A stretch of DNA of 64,000 nucleotides from Sophora flavescens (Eukaryota; Streptophyta; Magnoliopsida; Fabales; Fabaceae). A program made the translations under genes and the position numbers. The number at the start of each line of letters is the position of its first letter. The stretch's first letter is position 1. The notes under the pieces were generated by a model. That model did no database searches. It was not told where the DNA came from and worked only from the letters and a program-made list of their open reading frames with translations. The DNA lies in the NCBI GenBank assembly GCA_030762895.1, contig CM061062.1, positions 97,508,874-97,572,873 of the forward strand, in the 5' to 3' direction. Positions 33,118 through 44,879 of the stretch are shown piece by piece.

Positions 33118-34780
33118 TAGCCAACCATGACCAAGACCTGGTTTTTATCAAATCCAGGATCCGCAGCATATCAAAGGATTTCCCTGAAAAAATCACTGCG
33201 TTCCTTTCTAACCAGAGAGTCCAGACAATCGAATGCCAAATCACCAAACCTTTCTTCCTACTCTTTTTTTTAGAGAATAACCTCTTATGAACCCAATACA
33301 GTTCTTCAAATGTAGCTGGAAGAGGTATTTGAACACCTAACCAAACATGTACTTTCCACCATACCAAATTTGACATATTACAATTTAATAACAGATGATC
33401 AACTGATTCCATCCCTGAATTATAGAAAATACATATCAGCTCCTGCTGATCCCCAATAATTTGCCTCTGAAACAAGTTCATTTTTGTTGGTATCCTGTTC
33501 CTAATTTCCCGCCAGGAGAAAGCTAGGACCTTAGGAGGAACGACACTTTTCCAGAATTGCTTAAAAATCCTGTTTTCCACTTCACCTGTCACATCTATAC
33601 TAGGACAGTGACATTGAAGCCAAAAGTATGCCGACCTTATGGAAAAAGACCCTGACCCATCAAGAGCCCACTCCCAAATGTCCTCCCTGTCACTCACCGG
33701 GGCAGCAGGAAGTATGGTATCTAGAAATTCTGTCATAACCTCAGTTTCCCAAACAAAAGGATTTCTTCTCCAAGCAAGATTACACACCCACCTACCCTTT
33801 GACCAGTCGCCCGAAACCAAATATCTTCCAAAAACCTGATTTTATTACCCCGCCCAAGTTTCCTTTTCAGACCCACCTGGAGCCAGTCTGGGCAGGAATT
33901 AAGTCTCCCCACCCTACAAATATCCTTCCACCAATATGAACCTATTTTCAAACCTTTAATAACATATACACTCCCTGAGCCCTCCACCACCACCCCATAT
34001 CTAGTCTCCAACACTTTTCTCCATAACAATTTTTCTTCTTTCAGTATTCGCCATCTCCACTTGGCTAGAAGTGCCAAATTGAACCACTCCAATTTTTTTA
34101 TACCCAACCCACCAGCATCTCGTGGTTTACATACCATAGCCCAGGACACCCATGGAATTTTCCTCCTCTTTGATCATCCACCCCACAGGAAGTTTCTATG
34201 TATCCTAATTAAAATCTTGAGGACTTTTCTCAGAATTCTAAGGAAAGATAGGAAGTAAACAGGCAGACTATTTAGCACTGAGTTAATCAGAGTGATCCTG
34301 CCACCTAAAGATAAATATTTACCTTTCCAAATAGCCAATCTCGTCTCCAAGGATCCAATAATTGGCTGCCAAGTATCCAAATTCTTTGAGTTCGCCCCAA
34401 TTGGGAGACCCAGATAATTAAATGGTAGCACCCCTATTTTACAATTTAAGAACTGTGCACCCGAGGACAAAAACCTATCATCAACATTGATACCAAACAA
34501 TATGGTCTTATTGAAATTTACTTTAAGACCCGATACCAACTCAAAACATCTGAATACCGATTTCATCACTCAGAGGTTGTCCCAACTTACTTCACCTACC
34601 ACTATATATCATCTGCATATTGCAACAGAGATATCCGTGGGCCGTCACTCCCCAAAGTGCATCCAGAGAATTTCCCTAGAGACACAATATTACTCATCAA
34701 ACCATTCAAACCCTCTGCCACCAAAAGAAAAAGAAAGGGAGCCAAAGGATCCCCTTGTTTCAAGCCTTTTTTAATTTCTA
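33118..34780 (-). pseudogene. LINE (non-LTR retrotransposon) RT C-terminal half with zf-RVT region
   Basis: Minus strand. At 34770-34600 it reads KKGLKQGDPLAPFLFLLVAE and the RT active-site motif YADD (codons 34608-34619), followed by a stop and a frame change. 34569-34174 has LKVNFNKTILFG, LPFNYLGLPIGANSK and LGGRITLINSVLNSLPVYFL. 34149-33733 has PRDAGGLGIKKLEWFNLALL. 33820-33113 carries the zf-RVT region (FSIRSAYFWLQ, FWKSVVPPKVLAFSW, CNMSNLVWWKV). The C-terminal codons are at 20778-20709, beyond solo LTR B. The 5' two-thirds is absent, replaced by the Helitron. Multiple stops and frameshifts. Confidence 0.9.
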
Positions 34781-34810
34781 CTAGTAGAGATACCAGTGCA
34801 TCGCATGGGT
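34781..34810 (-). other. Helitron 3' terminus: hairpin and CTAG
   Basis: The minus strand reads ACCCATGCGATGCACTGGT (imperfect stem, 34792-34810), a short spacer, then CTAG at the end. The next base outside is T. This is the expected Helitron 3' signature. Confidence 0.75.
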
Positions 34811-36513
34811 TATGTAAGAGATTTTGATGGTTGATAAATATTTACATAATTTCCTTATTCAAAAGAACTTATGATCCTACTTTTAACACCAGGCAATGTG
34901 GAAGCAGTAAATTGCAAATTACATCAACAATATCACTAAGAATGCTTTGGTAATACAATTTTAATGAACACAAGCGGCGTCAATATTTAATTAAATGAAA
35001 GCAAAAATAATTACTGATAAAAACAAAATAAGCATAGAATGCTGTTACATGCAGCAATTTCCATTGAAGTGGCTTTAAAAAATTCTGAACTGCTGATGCA
35101 TTTCACGATATGATTGAAGAGGAGCTCTATTGCTGAGCATTGATGGACACTAAGATTGATTCACTGGAAGAAACATTAGCAAGGAGTTAAAAGTTAACCT
35201 TAACTAATGATAGAATTTAGCTTTTATAATCTAAACTTAATTTTGATGCAAATAAAAATAGAGTGCATTGTTTTGATGCTTCACTGTAGCAAGTAGACAG
35301 AAAGAATATTGAATATGGTCAAAGATTTATTGGTTACAGCTATGATATTATGTAGGACTACGTTTGAAGTATGTCATTCATACTGGATTTGAGTAGGTTG
35401 AGTGCTTTATCCAACTCTTGAATAGACATATGAGTACCTTCACATGTTTGTAATTCCTGGTCATCATTTAAATTTTGCTGCATAACATTTTATTGATTCA
35501 ACAATTTATAATGTTTTGTTAACCTTTGAATTGTTTTATATTGCTTCAATGGTCCTTGTTGAGGAAGACATATTATATTCCATATGAGAAGTAAGTCATC
35601 TGATTTTTATTGAAGTTTTGGAAGCAGTGATATGTTCTAGATCAGTTGGACCGAATATGAAGACTGATTAGGCAAAAACTGAGGCTGCATCCATAATCAA
35701 ACATCAAACATAATTGACATTGCAGCTGATTTTTGAAAGGAAATTTAAGGATGGAGGCGTGGAGCTATTGGTTGCGCATTATACAAATTAGAATTAGTCT
35801 ATAATTTTCTAAGTTTTATTTAAAGTTATCAGATGTAATGAAGAGGGAAAAGTTTGTAAGTGTTTTAGTTACTGAAATGGATTGATGTACTTGTCAAATG
35901 ATGTGTTGTTTTATAATGATGTGTTTAAGGTAATATTTTATAATACAAACTGCACATGTACCAAGTATTGTATTTATCAGATTATGCAGACCCTTTAAAT
36001 GCTTGGTCGTCAACTTTTTAACACTCAAAAGTCAGATAATGGCCAACAGAAACAGCACGTGGTCGGGACATCTGCTGTAACTTCCAAGTGTTGATAGTTC
36101 ATCATCAATTAAATACCATTAACAATGTCAAAAGCAGTGGTATGGCATTAATATAAGTTTTCTACGACCTGCATTGTAGCAACTGTAACATAAAATAACA
36201 TTATTGTTATCAGAAGGAAAAACAAAATGATTCCGGTTTGCTGCAAGTGTAATGAACTTGAGAATTACCTACTGATATCAAAATATGAGTTTCTAATTTA
36301 TGAACATCAATATAATAACCAAAATCATAGACATTTGTATATTTGAAATTAAATAAATAAGCATAATTCAACCAATAAAGGTTGGGAAAAAATTGACGAA
36401 CCTGAGTGGTTGACAATTACAGGTTCTCAAAAACTTCATTGTTGACAACGTTTATTGTTGATGAGCATGCACTTCCATTATCGTCCAAAATCAATAGTTT
36501 CAAGCCTTTTTAT

Positions 36514-38024
36514 TTATTTTACTCTTGAAACAACAACATAAAGTTGTCCATGTGTAAAAACCGGTCGTGATAGATAGATTCCTACCTTGGAAAGTGATTG
36601 ACTTTTTTTAATTGTCATTGCAAAACATATACATAGGGGAAATTGTCTCCTTTTAAACTTAAAAGGAAATCCAGGATCAGATGGTACTAAATCCATTCTT
36701 GGGATGAGAATCATATCTTCAATATTTTTCCCTGTCATGACTGTTGCTGTAGTTATATTTGACCCTAAATCATTAACCTGCAATCTTGTCCCATTACATA
36801 AACCATTGACTTGATCAATATTTCTTAGAAGTATCACAAGTACTCCTATATTAAGTCTTAATCGATGATTTGGAATGCTAGAACATTTAATATCATTCAA
36901 AAACTTTGTGGTAAACCATTCTCCTTGAAACTCTACATCTTCATCTGATTGGCAGGGTGTGTCAGAACTAAGATATTCTTTCTCATCTCCAGGAATCAAA
37001 GAGAGGATGAAATCATTCACTTGTTCAACAGATTCAAGAGTTGGAGCAAGGATTGCTCGCTCTTCAAAAAAAATTAGAACTATTCATATTTTGTAAGATA
37101 TTAGGATAGAGAAAGTCAACCTATGAAAGTAGAGGATTTTCACCTTGGGGAATCGATAGTTCTTGGGATGATTATGTCATTTTCACCATCTGGATTTGCA
37201 CGATTGTCACCATCTCCAATGTTAAGAATCCAATCGACAAATTCTTTTATTTCATTAACACCTTGATCCGTTTTTGTAGTGCTTAACCTCATATTTTTAG
37301 TTAGCTTCAACACTTTGCAAGTTTTCCATAATTCAGAAGAATTGATTGTTGCTTGAACAATATCTTTTTTTGAACCTTTTCTAACAACCGGTAATATCTG
37401 TCTAAAATCACTACCCAAAACAACTACCTTCCCCCCAAATGACTTGTCATTGTTACTTGCACATTTGAATGTCATCAGATCCCTCAAAGTTCGATCAAAA
37501 GCCTCAAAGCAAAATCTATTCATCATCGGAGCTTCATCCCAAATGATTAACTTTGTTTCTATAAGGAGTTTTGCTTGAAGGCTTCCTTGACTAATGTTGC
37601 AAGTTGATTCCTCATTGATAATCAATGGAATACAAAATGTGGAATGAGCGGTTCTTCCTCCAAGCAGCAACAAAGAGGCAATACCACTTGAAACAACATT
37701 GAGGACAATCATTCCCTGTGACCGAATGGCAGCAGATAGTGTTTTCTATAGAAATGTTTTCCCTATTCCACCATGACCATATAAAAAGAAGAATCCTCCA
37801 CTTCCAGACAAAACCGATTCCATTATATGATCATACACACTATGTTGTTCCTCTGTCAACAATTCCAACAAAGACATGTGTAACTCACCCATCTCTCGTC
37901 TATCATAGCTCAGCTCCTCAGCAATAAACTTATTTTGAAAGTCAGACATATCTGCAAATTGTGGGTAGGGGAGACTACCATAATCTTTGAGAGATCTTTC
38001 ATTTGAAATCATTAGCCTCTCCAA
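36514..38024 (-). pseudogene. Helitron PIF1-like helicase domain
   Basis: Three frames in order on the minus strand. 38024-37746 holds LTEEQHSVYDHIMESV and the Walker A motif GHGGIGKTF. 37712-37140 holds the Walker B region LIIWDEAPMMNRFCFEAFDR, then VVVLGSDFRQILPVVRKGSK and KLTKNMRL. 37020-36514 ends with LRLNIGVLVILLRNIDQVNG, the AMTIKKSQSLSKVG motif and TRPVF-like HGQLYVVVSRVK. The enzyme unwinds DNA during rolling-circle transposition. Frameshifts near 37740 and a gap at 37021-37139 break the gene. Confidence 0.9.
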
Positions 38025-38729
38025 TTCTATAAGGCAGAGGTTTTCATTTCATCATCTCCAATCTGCAGACCTGAAGAAACAAAGGTTGTACATAAGAATC
38101 AGCAACATATGATATATTTGAATTGAAATTGAAGTATTCTAATTTTCAAAGGCTAAGGAAGGCAATAATTTATCCAGGAAATGTTTTTTTTTTTTAATTT
38201 GAATTACTTGCTGGTGTATAGTTGCCTATAAACTAAAATTTTCCATTTTGATATCATGCTGTAACATTAAAATGCATGGCATATTAGCTGGGTTGAATAA
38301 GTTTTGTTGCTTACCCTTATATTTATGATTTGCAAGTGTAATGATTGATGTTATTGATCTAGGGAGGTGTAATGTTTCAATTGCTGAGTTAAATTTATCA
38401 ACCGGAAACAGTGTATTAGGTGATAGAAAAGATAGTATTTGTGTTTAAATCCTAGACTTATTTAGGAGCTGCAAATCCATTGGTTTTGCTTTCAATCAGG
38501 AATAAGTTGACAATGCTAAGAAGTATATATATGAAATATAAAAAAAGGAACAAAATCATGAAATGTCAGTTTACTAAAATACAACTTGGTGGTCATTTGT
38601 TTCCTATTTTTCTGGTGTATACATTTAGCATTTTATGACTGTAACTCCTATCTATGTTTGATTTCTTGACAATATGAAAATACCTCATTGTCCTATGTCA
38701 ATCGTTAAAGACTGTTGTAATAGTTGCAG
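38025..38729 (-). other. Non-coding gap within the Helitron
   Basis: AT-rich sequence between two Helitron coding blocks, probably a large intron or an eroded exon. I see no repeat or gene in it. Confidence 0.4.
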
Positions 38730-39278
38730 TTAAAAAAAAATGAAATAGTCACGGGTAATGGAAACTTTACCTGGAAACTTCAAAACCTTTCTTCTATGAT
38801 AGAGTATGCCATCAGATAGTAATTCCCAAGTGGATTTCCAAACAACATCTGGCTTTGACATTGTGTTCATCACCAACAATGTAACAAACAACTTTCTCAA
38901 TTGATTCCCATAAGCTGTTTCACCGGCTTCCTTAATTGCATCAATGTATTCCTTATCATCTGCTAACAAACCCAAAGCATAACATGCCTCTTCAAAAGTG
39001 TCATAGGTGTATCCATTCACAGTCCTGATGCTTTGATAGTCAACACAACCTCTTTGAATTGTCAACAATATCCTCATGTAGTATAATTCACCTATGCCAC
39101 CTCTTGTCTTGGCTAAGATAAACAAATTTTGTTCGGAATTCAGCATAAGTGAGATCCCTTCTCTCAAGATAAGTTTTATTAACCTCAAACCAAGCCAAAA
39201 ACATTGTTTGAAGATTTTCACTGTTGTTGACAACTGTATCAATTCTTTCCTCATCTTTAAATAGAACAGTTTGTCCAT
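38730..39278 (-). pseudogene. Helitron Rep-helicase linker region
   Basis: A 182-residue frame with ILAKTRGGIGELYYMRILLT, GCVDYQSIRTVNGYTYDTFE, EACYALGLLADDKEYIDAI and SDGILYHRRKVLKFPG. This is the stretch that follows the HUH domain in plant Helitron proteins. Upstream (39279-39456) continues similar text in another frame (RW...LPNGQTVLF type), so a frameshift lies near 39260. Confidence 0.8.
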
Positions 39279-39456
39279 TTGGAAGATGAAAGTATAACCT
39301 TAGAACCGATGGCCACCTCTCATGAATATCAAAAGCATAGATTCTCCAAGCTGCTTCACATGGTGATAGATATCTACAATCATAATATCGTTTAATCTCA
39401 TCAACTACAACAGGTTTTTCTGAATTTTCAGCACCATTATAGATCTCTATAGTGGC

Positions 39457-40133
39457 TCAATCAGATCCCTTGTTGACATATTTAAACAAATACTTGATTG
39501 AATTGGATTTATTATAATATTCAGTATTGACATGTCCTTGATACCTTGCTAGAAGCAAGGGATTGTAAGGAACGACATTCCTATTATCCAGCTTCACACC
39601 ATTTTTGTGAACATAGATACCAGAATCTGTTCGCTTATAGCATGGATAGCCATCATCATTAATTTTAGTATGTGTTTGAAATTTTTTGGGATAATACTTG
39701 GAACATCTTCTTTCTTTCATGCAAGGTGACTTCATGTTGGCAGCTCCGCAAGGTCCATGAATCATGTAGCATGCAACTGCTTCATGCAATCTTGGATAAA
39801 AAATAGGATGAGGAAATTCAACAGATATTACTTTATCAATATCTCTTGCATTCCTGAGTCTATTTTCTCCATCCAACCACAACAATATATGTGTATGAGG
39901 AAGTCCTCTTTTTTGAAACTCCACGGTATACATCCCTATATTGACAAAAGCAATAACATTAATAACATAGTTTATATAAATTGTAAGATTGTTTAAAAAA
40001 TCGAAGAGTTAAGTTGAGGACTTGCCTGCATTAACCTTCCCAAATAGTTGTTTCTTTTTGAAGTATGTCATCAGTTCATCTAGCTTCATCTTGAATACTC
40101 GAGAGACAATATCAGGCCTGTCAGATGCTGTTA
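39457..40133 (-). pseudogene. Helitron replication initiator (HUH endonuclease) part
   Basis: The minus-strand segment 40133-40022 reads SDRPDIVSRVFKMKLDELMT and YFKKKQLFGKVNA. After an apparent intron the frame 39933-39457 resumes with MYTVEFQKRGLPHTHILLWL, which holds the HUH motif (His-Thr-His), then ACYMIHGPCGAANMKSPCMK, KYYPKKFQ, and YNPLLLARYQGHVNTEYYNK. This domain nicks and joins DNA ends. The catalytic Tyr region is present in YQGHVN-to-IKYLFKYVNKG but is followed by a stop. The N-terminal half lies beyond the truncation at about 40134. Confidence 0.88.
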
Positions 40134-40344
40134 GACCCCTGTCTTTTGAGACTTCGCCGGTACGAATCGCGAATAAGATGATGAAGCAGCTCAGAGGTAA
40201 ACAAATTCCTTTAGTCAAAGTCATCTGGAACGAGACAACCGGAGAAGCTACATGGGAGGCTGAGGACAAGATGAAATTACAATATCCTGAGTTATTTCAA
40301 GGTGCGTAATTTCGAGGACGAAATTCTTTTTAGAGGGGTAGTAT
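40134..40344 (+). pseudogene. Gypsy 3' internal remnant (integrase C-terminus and chromodomain-like end)
   Basis: It matches 49166-49368 closely: LSFETSPVRIA, then LRGKQIPLVKVIWNETTGEA, TWEAEDKMKLQYPELFQGA and a stop, then the same GGACGAAATTCTTTTTAGAG polypurine region leading into LTR C. Only the last 200 bp of an internal region is present, directly abutting Helitron sequence. Confidence 0.88.
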
Positions 40345-43300
40345 TGTAACACCATGTTTTTCCTATGCTTTTTGTAGCAGTAAATATATATTTAAATGTG
40401 TTTATTTTTAGATTAAACTAAGGATGATTTCAATTAAACTAAACTCATTTTCTTATGTTGTTATATCATAAGAACTCACGGTAAAATTTTCGGTTGAAAA
40501 TTCAGGCGGAAGCCGGTCTACGTTTCCATGCCGGTACAAGTTTACTGTGCAGAAAACCTAATTTTGACCCGTGAACGAAACGGTTGATGTTTTTGTGAAG
40601 TTTTGTGGGGGTTTGGCGATTTTGAAAATTTTCGTTCGAAAATAAAATAAAATATTTTATTCGGGTGAAAACGTCGGAAAACTACGATCGGAAGTGTAAC
40701 CGGATACGCAATGGAACAGATTAGGGAACACAAAAGGAGTGAAGTGACATGATGGAAGAGTTTATGACACCCTCCAAAAGTATAATCATTACACTTTTCA
40801 AATTATAATACTATTCTAATTCAAAAGTTATCTCTTTCTCCTCCTTCCATTCATCAAGCCTTAACTCCCAAACTTACTCAACAAGCCACTCCATTCTCCT
40901 CTCTTCTTCCTCATGGCCGTGAGCCTCCCCCCCTATATGTTTCATTTACACTTCACCACTTTTCTTCTTCATCACTTCATTACTCTTATATTACTTCATC
41001 ATCTACTTCCTTTTCAACTACTTAAAGCTTGCATTTTTATTTGTCTTTTGCACTTGTGTTCTTCATTAAAGTTCTTCCTCTTGTTAAGGATAATGCTCTC
41101 ATATAAAATTATTTACAAGTTTATCATTTTATTTCATTATTTGTGTGATATGTTCTTATTAAGCTTTAAACTTCTAAAATCTCATAAAAATGGTAGAAAA
41201 CTCCTCTTTGGTTGAAACCACTTCCTATAGTCTTGTATTTACTTGTATTTTCACATACTAAAAGGTTGTAAAACAAATCTCCCTAACTGTTTCTTTCTAA
41301 GGAGGCCGAAACCATGCAATATGGTCTAGGTGGGTTTTGTTCAACTTTTGGAATATGATCATGTGTTTGAGTTTCTAACTATCCTTTGATCTTAAATCTA
41401 TAAATCTTGGAAGGTTTGATAGCTTGTTCCTATGGTGGCCGAAAATATGAATAAGTAGGCCCAGGATACTATGTTTCGACTTTCTAAGTATGATCATGGA
41501 TTTAGAACTCTTAATATCTTGTGATTCTAAACCTAAGAGTTGTTATTAAACAAAGAATATTTTCCTCATCATCCTATGATGGCCGAAACTTAGTGTTTAG
41601 GTGCTAGGATGTTTGAGGTTTTTTTTTATATTCCAAAATGATCATGGACTTGAGCTCCATAAGATATTTGGACGCTAAGTCTAAGAGATTGGAAAGTTTA
41701 AAGATTTCTAGCTTATAAATCCTATGAAGGCCGAACCTAGAAGGTTATGGACCTAGGATACTTTGTTCTTATTTTTCCAAGATGATCATGGTTTTGAGCT
41801 CCTTAATACATATGGATGCTAAACCTAAGAGATTGAAAAGTTTAGTGAATGCTAGCCTATTTTACCAGCCTTGTCCGAATACCCTAAGTTTATAACTTAG
41901 TGGGATTTTAATTCAACTTTGTTAAATGATCATTGTTTATGAACTCCTAACACTTAAGGATCATAAATACATAAGTTGTATAATTTTCAGGGATCTCAAA
42001 CCCTAATTTATTGTCTTGGCCGAACCTAATACCTTGTGGGTTAGTGTTCTTGGTTGATTTTAACTTATGATTTTGTGTTCACAACCTTAGACTTCAATCG
42101 CAGAGAAAACAAGGACGTTCGTGGTATATCTCTTCAAGCATATAATCTCCTTACCTTCACGGAAGGTAAGATGGGATTGCATAGGAATATTCAATGACTA
42201 TATGCATGTGTGTATGTGTTTACTTGAGTGATTTGAATATTATTATGATATGGAGCAAATACTTGAATGACTTGTTTACTTGAACTATTGTGATTATTAC
42301 TTGAAGTTGATTATTATTTGCCTTAAAGTATTGTGAGTTGTATATATATGATGAACTGTCGTTAACTATGATATTATTGTTGAGAATATATTACTGTTGA
42401 TTGAAGTTTGAGAAGCCGGACTTGAGCTTGTGCTCAATGATTATAAGGATTAAAAGCTTAATAAGCCTTGAATAGAACTTTTAAAGTATTGGTTTCATTT
42501 ATAAAAGTTCCTTGTTTAAAACGCTTACTTCAAGATAATAAGATTCTTGTTTTCAAAAGAAACGTTGAAGTGTTTTTAAATCAATAGAAACTATCTTTTT
42601 ATGATCCCAAGTTTGTACGAGAGAAAACCTTTTTCGAACTATGTGTTTTATGAAGGAAAAATCCCTTTGAAAATATTTGACTTTATTCCATCAAGGTTTT
42701 CAAAAGCAAACGAATTTCCTAATTGTTTTATAAAAGATTTTGTAAAGGAAAATATTTTCTCCTAAATGATTTAGAAACGTTCCGGTTACTTGGATAAGTG
42801 ACCGAGGTTTTGTTTTGGATTTTGATTTTCACGGAGTGAAAAGTAACCACATGTGAAAGAGAATTTAGTTCGCGAGACGTCGCCTCTAGAATTCAGTTAT
42901 ATGCACGCGATCTGGGATCCGTGTCAAGAATTATGGACCAAGGGTCCTAATCGTGATATTATGGGCTAGGAGTCCTAATCTTGGAATTGATGACTGTGTG
43001 TCCTAATTTCGTTATTATGGACTAGGAGTCCTTATCATGTTGAAATAAAACATGGATAAAATTATAATTGTTTCTACGACCACAACCTTGGACTGTGGCA
43101 TCGTTCTAAGGTGTTGTGATTGACTAAGGTGTTGTGATTGAGCACTCGGACTGCGCGTCCTGTGTTATTGATTTTCAAGTGATGAAAATTGTGAATAGTC
43201 GTTAGCTTTGGGCTTCGACAACGGAAAAGAGTGAACACAAAGAAAAGTCTTGATAATGAAAAGTATTTTATTCATATGCATTTCCCCTTAGCAGACATGC

Positions 43301-43767
43301 TTGAGTTACCGAATACCCGCTTAAGATATGGTGTTCGATGATGTATACTTCCTGATGGCCGTTGATAAGGGATTCGTGATGATGTTGATCCGGGTACATG
43401 AGGTGACGGAGACAACTTGCCAATGTGGGATACGAGCCTGATCAACTCTTTATTTCTTAATGATAAAACGGTGACGATATCTCATGAGATTAAGTTTAGA
43501 GCCTGATGATTGAAGTGTCATGCATTATCGTAATAAAACTAATTGATTCGGGTATGAGACCCACTGAAATAATACTTGTTGTTTACCTATGAATAATGTT
43601 TTAAATGTTAATATGCCAAAGTGTTGTATGTATCATGTATATGGTTGTTGTGCGATATATCCGCTGTTGGCATCTCACTCTTTCATTTATGCTTGTTATT
43701 CTCTCTTCCTTTTTGGTATCGCCGTATGTATATGAGCTCGAATGGATCCCAACATCTCCTTGTGCCG

Positions 43768-44235
43768 ATGATGTTGAAGAATGAGGTCTTTGATGACGCG
43801 GGGAATGCCGGGGCATGGCGGATTCATCCGGGGGCGACGTCTGCTACGTATCACGGATCAATCACCACCACTAATTTGAATGCTGACGGAGAGCCGATTT
43901 GTAGGAGCCAAACCGTGGAGACTAGGAGAGTTACTTTGCCTCCGACTTGGTACTACCTTCATGCACTGCAAGTTAACGGACTACTACACGAGCTACCACC
44001 TCTGGACGTCGAGCAGGCAGCACCCATGGAGGAGAACCTTGAGGAGGACCCTGAGGAGGATCCCGAGGAGGACTTCAATGAGACCATGGAGGAGGATGAG
44101 CTTGAGTATTACGTTCTGGATCATGAAGATGATGACGATTCCGTGGATGAGGGCGGCGACGTCATATACCCATTACCTGATGTCTCGTCTCATGGGAGTT
44201 TTTGTGGAGACCTTGCTTGTAGCCAGTGTCAGTGA
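43768..44235 (+). CDS. Acidic protein encoded inside LTR C
   Basis: An in-frame ATG at 43768 gives a 155-residue protein: MMLKNEVFDDAGNAGAWRIH, then PGATSATYHGSITTT, NADGEPICRSQ, LPPTWYYLHALQVNGLLHE, an Asp/Glu-rich tail, and GGDVIYPLPDVSSHGSFCGD. The ancestral start is more likely ATGGATCCC at 43742, matching the MDPN start of the LTR B copy, but a small indel between 43742 and 43768 puts that ATG out of frame. The open frame also extends upstream to 43621, which is probably chance. Family and function unknown. Composition is strongly acidic (runs such as EEDPEEDPEED), with two Cys near the C-terminus. Confidence 0.6.
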   Translation: MMLKNEVFDDAGNAGAWRIHPGATSATYHGSITTTNLNADGEPICRSQTVETRRVTLPPTWYYLHALQVNGLLHELPPLDVEQAAPMEENLEEDPEEDPEEDFNETMEEDELEYYVLDHEDDDDSVDEGGDVIYPLPDVSSHGSFCGDLACSQCQ

Positions 44236-44437
44236 CCAGTTTGGAATGTTTTGTGAACAATCTTTCATCTTCTGACTTTCTAGAGTCACTTTTGTGATGT
44301 GGTTCTGGACCCTCTTTCCCCGTGTTTTTGCTTACTCTCTTTTCAGTTGTATCTTCTAGATTTCTAACTCTGTTGCAATGGCCGTTGATAAGGTCCTAGC
44401 TTATGTACTAGAACTTGGGTCTCACTGGGACATACTA

Positions 44438-44439
<2 letters not shown>

Positions 44440-44493
<54 letters not shown>
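44440..44493. repeat. (AT)n microsatellite
   Basis: About 27 uninterrupted AT units near the 3' end of LTR C. Confidence 0.95.
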
Positions 44494-44494
<1 letters not shown>

Positions 44495-44700
44495 CTATAT
44501 ATATTGTCTTCAATTCATGTTCTGAGTGTTCATCACTTTTATTTCAATTATCCTTTCAAAAAAAAAAAAAATTAATAACTACATTTTTAGTGTACTTATC
44601 CATCGAGAAAATGATATTTTCCAAAGGTAGCCAGCATTGTAATCAGTTTTATTACCGCAATTGGGTAACCATGTGATGCCGGTATAGGGTGTCGCATTAG

Positions 44701-44712
44701 TGGTACCAGAGC
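44701..44712 (+). promoter_or_regulatory. Primer-binding site, tRNA-Met type
   Basis: TGGTACCAGAGC, four bases after the LTR C end, differs from the standard TGGTATCAGAGC at one position. Confidence 0.85.
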
Positions 44713-44879
44713 TGGTCGAGTCTTTCGGGAATGTTTGGGTTTAGGTCTGTTGTGTCGACGTTGTGTATTCTCCGATCGAGTCTAGTTTGAATTACTTCTA
44801 AGAAGTAATGTGTGTTATCCGACGGGTTTACCTTTCATTTTATGGTTACGATCTCATTGATTGTGTCTTACAGGTCAGT

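Larger units (their letters stand above)
34781..40133 (-). mobile_element. Helitron, 5'-truncated and decayed
   Basis: On the minus strand its 3' end is a short hairpin followed by CTAG, inserted before a T of the LINE sequence, as Helitrons do. Coding order on the minus strand is the HUH replication initiator part (40133-39457), a middle region (39278-38730) and a PIF1-type helicase (38024-36514). The upstream end with the 5' TC is missing: at about 40134 the sequence changes without a boundary motif to gypsy internal sequence. 34811-36513 is AT-rich and holds no gene that I can see. Confidence 0.9.
40345..44696 (+). repeat. LTR C: 4352-bp 5' LTR of a Ty3/gypsy element
   Basis: It starts TGTAACACC and ends GGGTGTCGCA, preceded by a polypurine tract and followed by a tRNA-Met type primer site. 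Its parts match LTR D where both can be read. Organisation: U3 of about 600 bp with the TATA box mutated (CCTATATG near 40933), C/T-rich leader, imperfect repeats of about 120 bp round TGATCATGGACTTGAGCTCC (41350-41800), GAAGGTAAGATGG near 42160, CGAGACGTCGCCTCTAG near 42872, four AGTCCTAATC-type repeats (42930-43035), the acidic ORF, and an AT microsatellite. Confidence 0.92.

Noticed and set aside
40022..40309. Plus-strand ORF as one gene
   Set aside because: It runs from antisense Helitron sequence into the gypsy 3' remnant; the junction near 40134 makes it a chance fusion.
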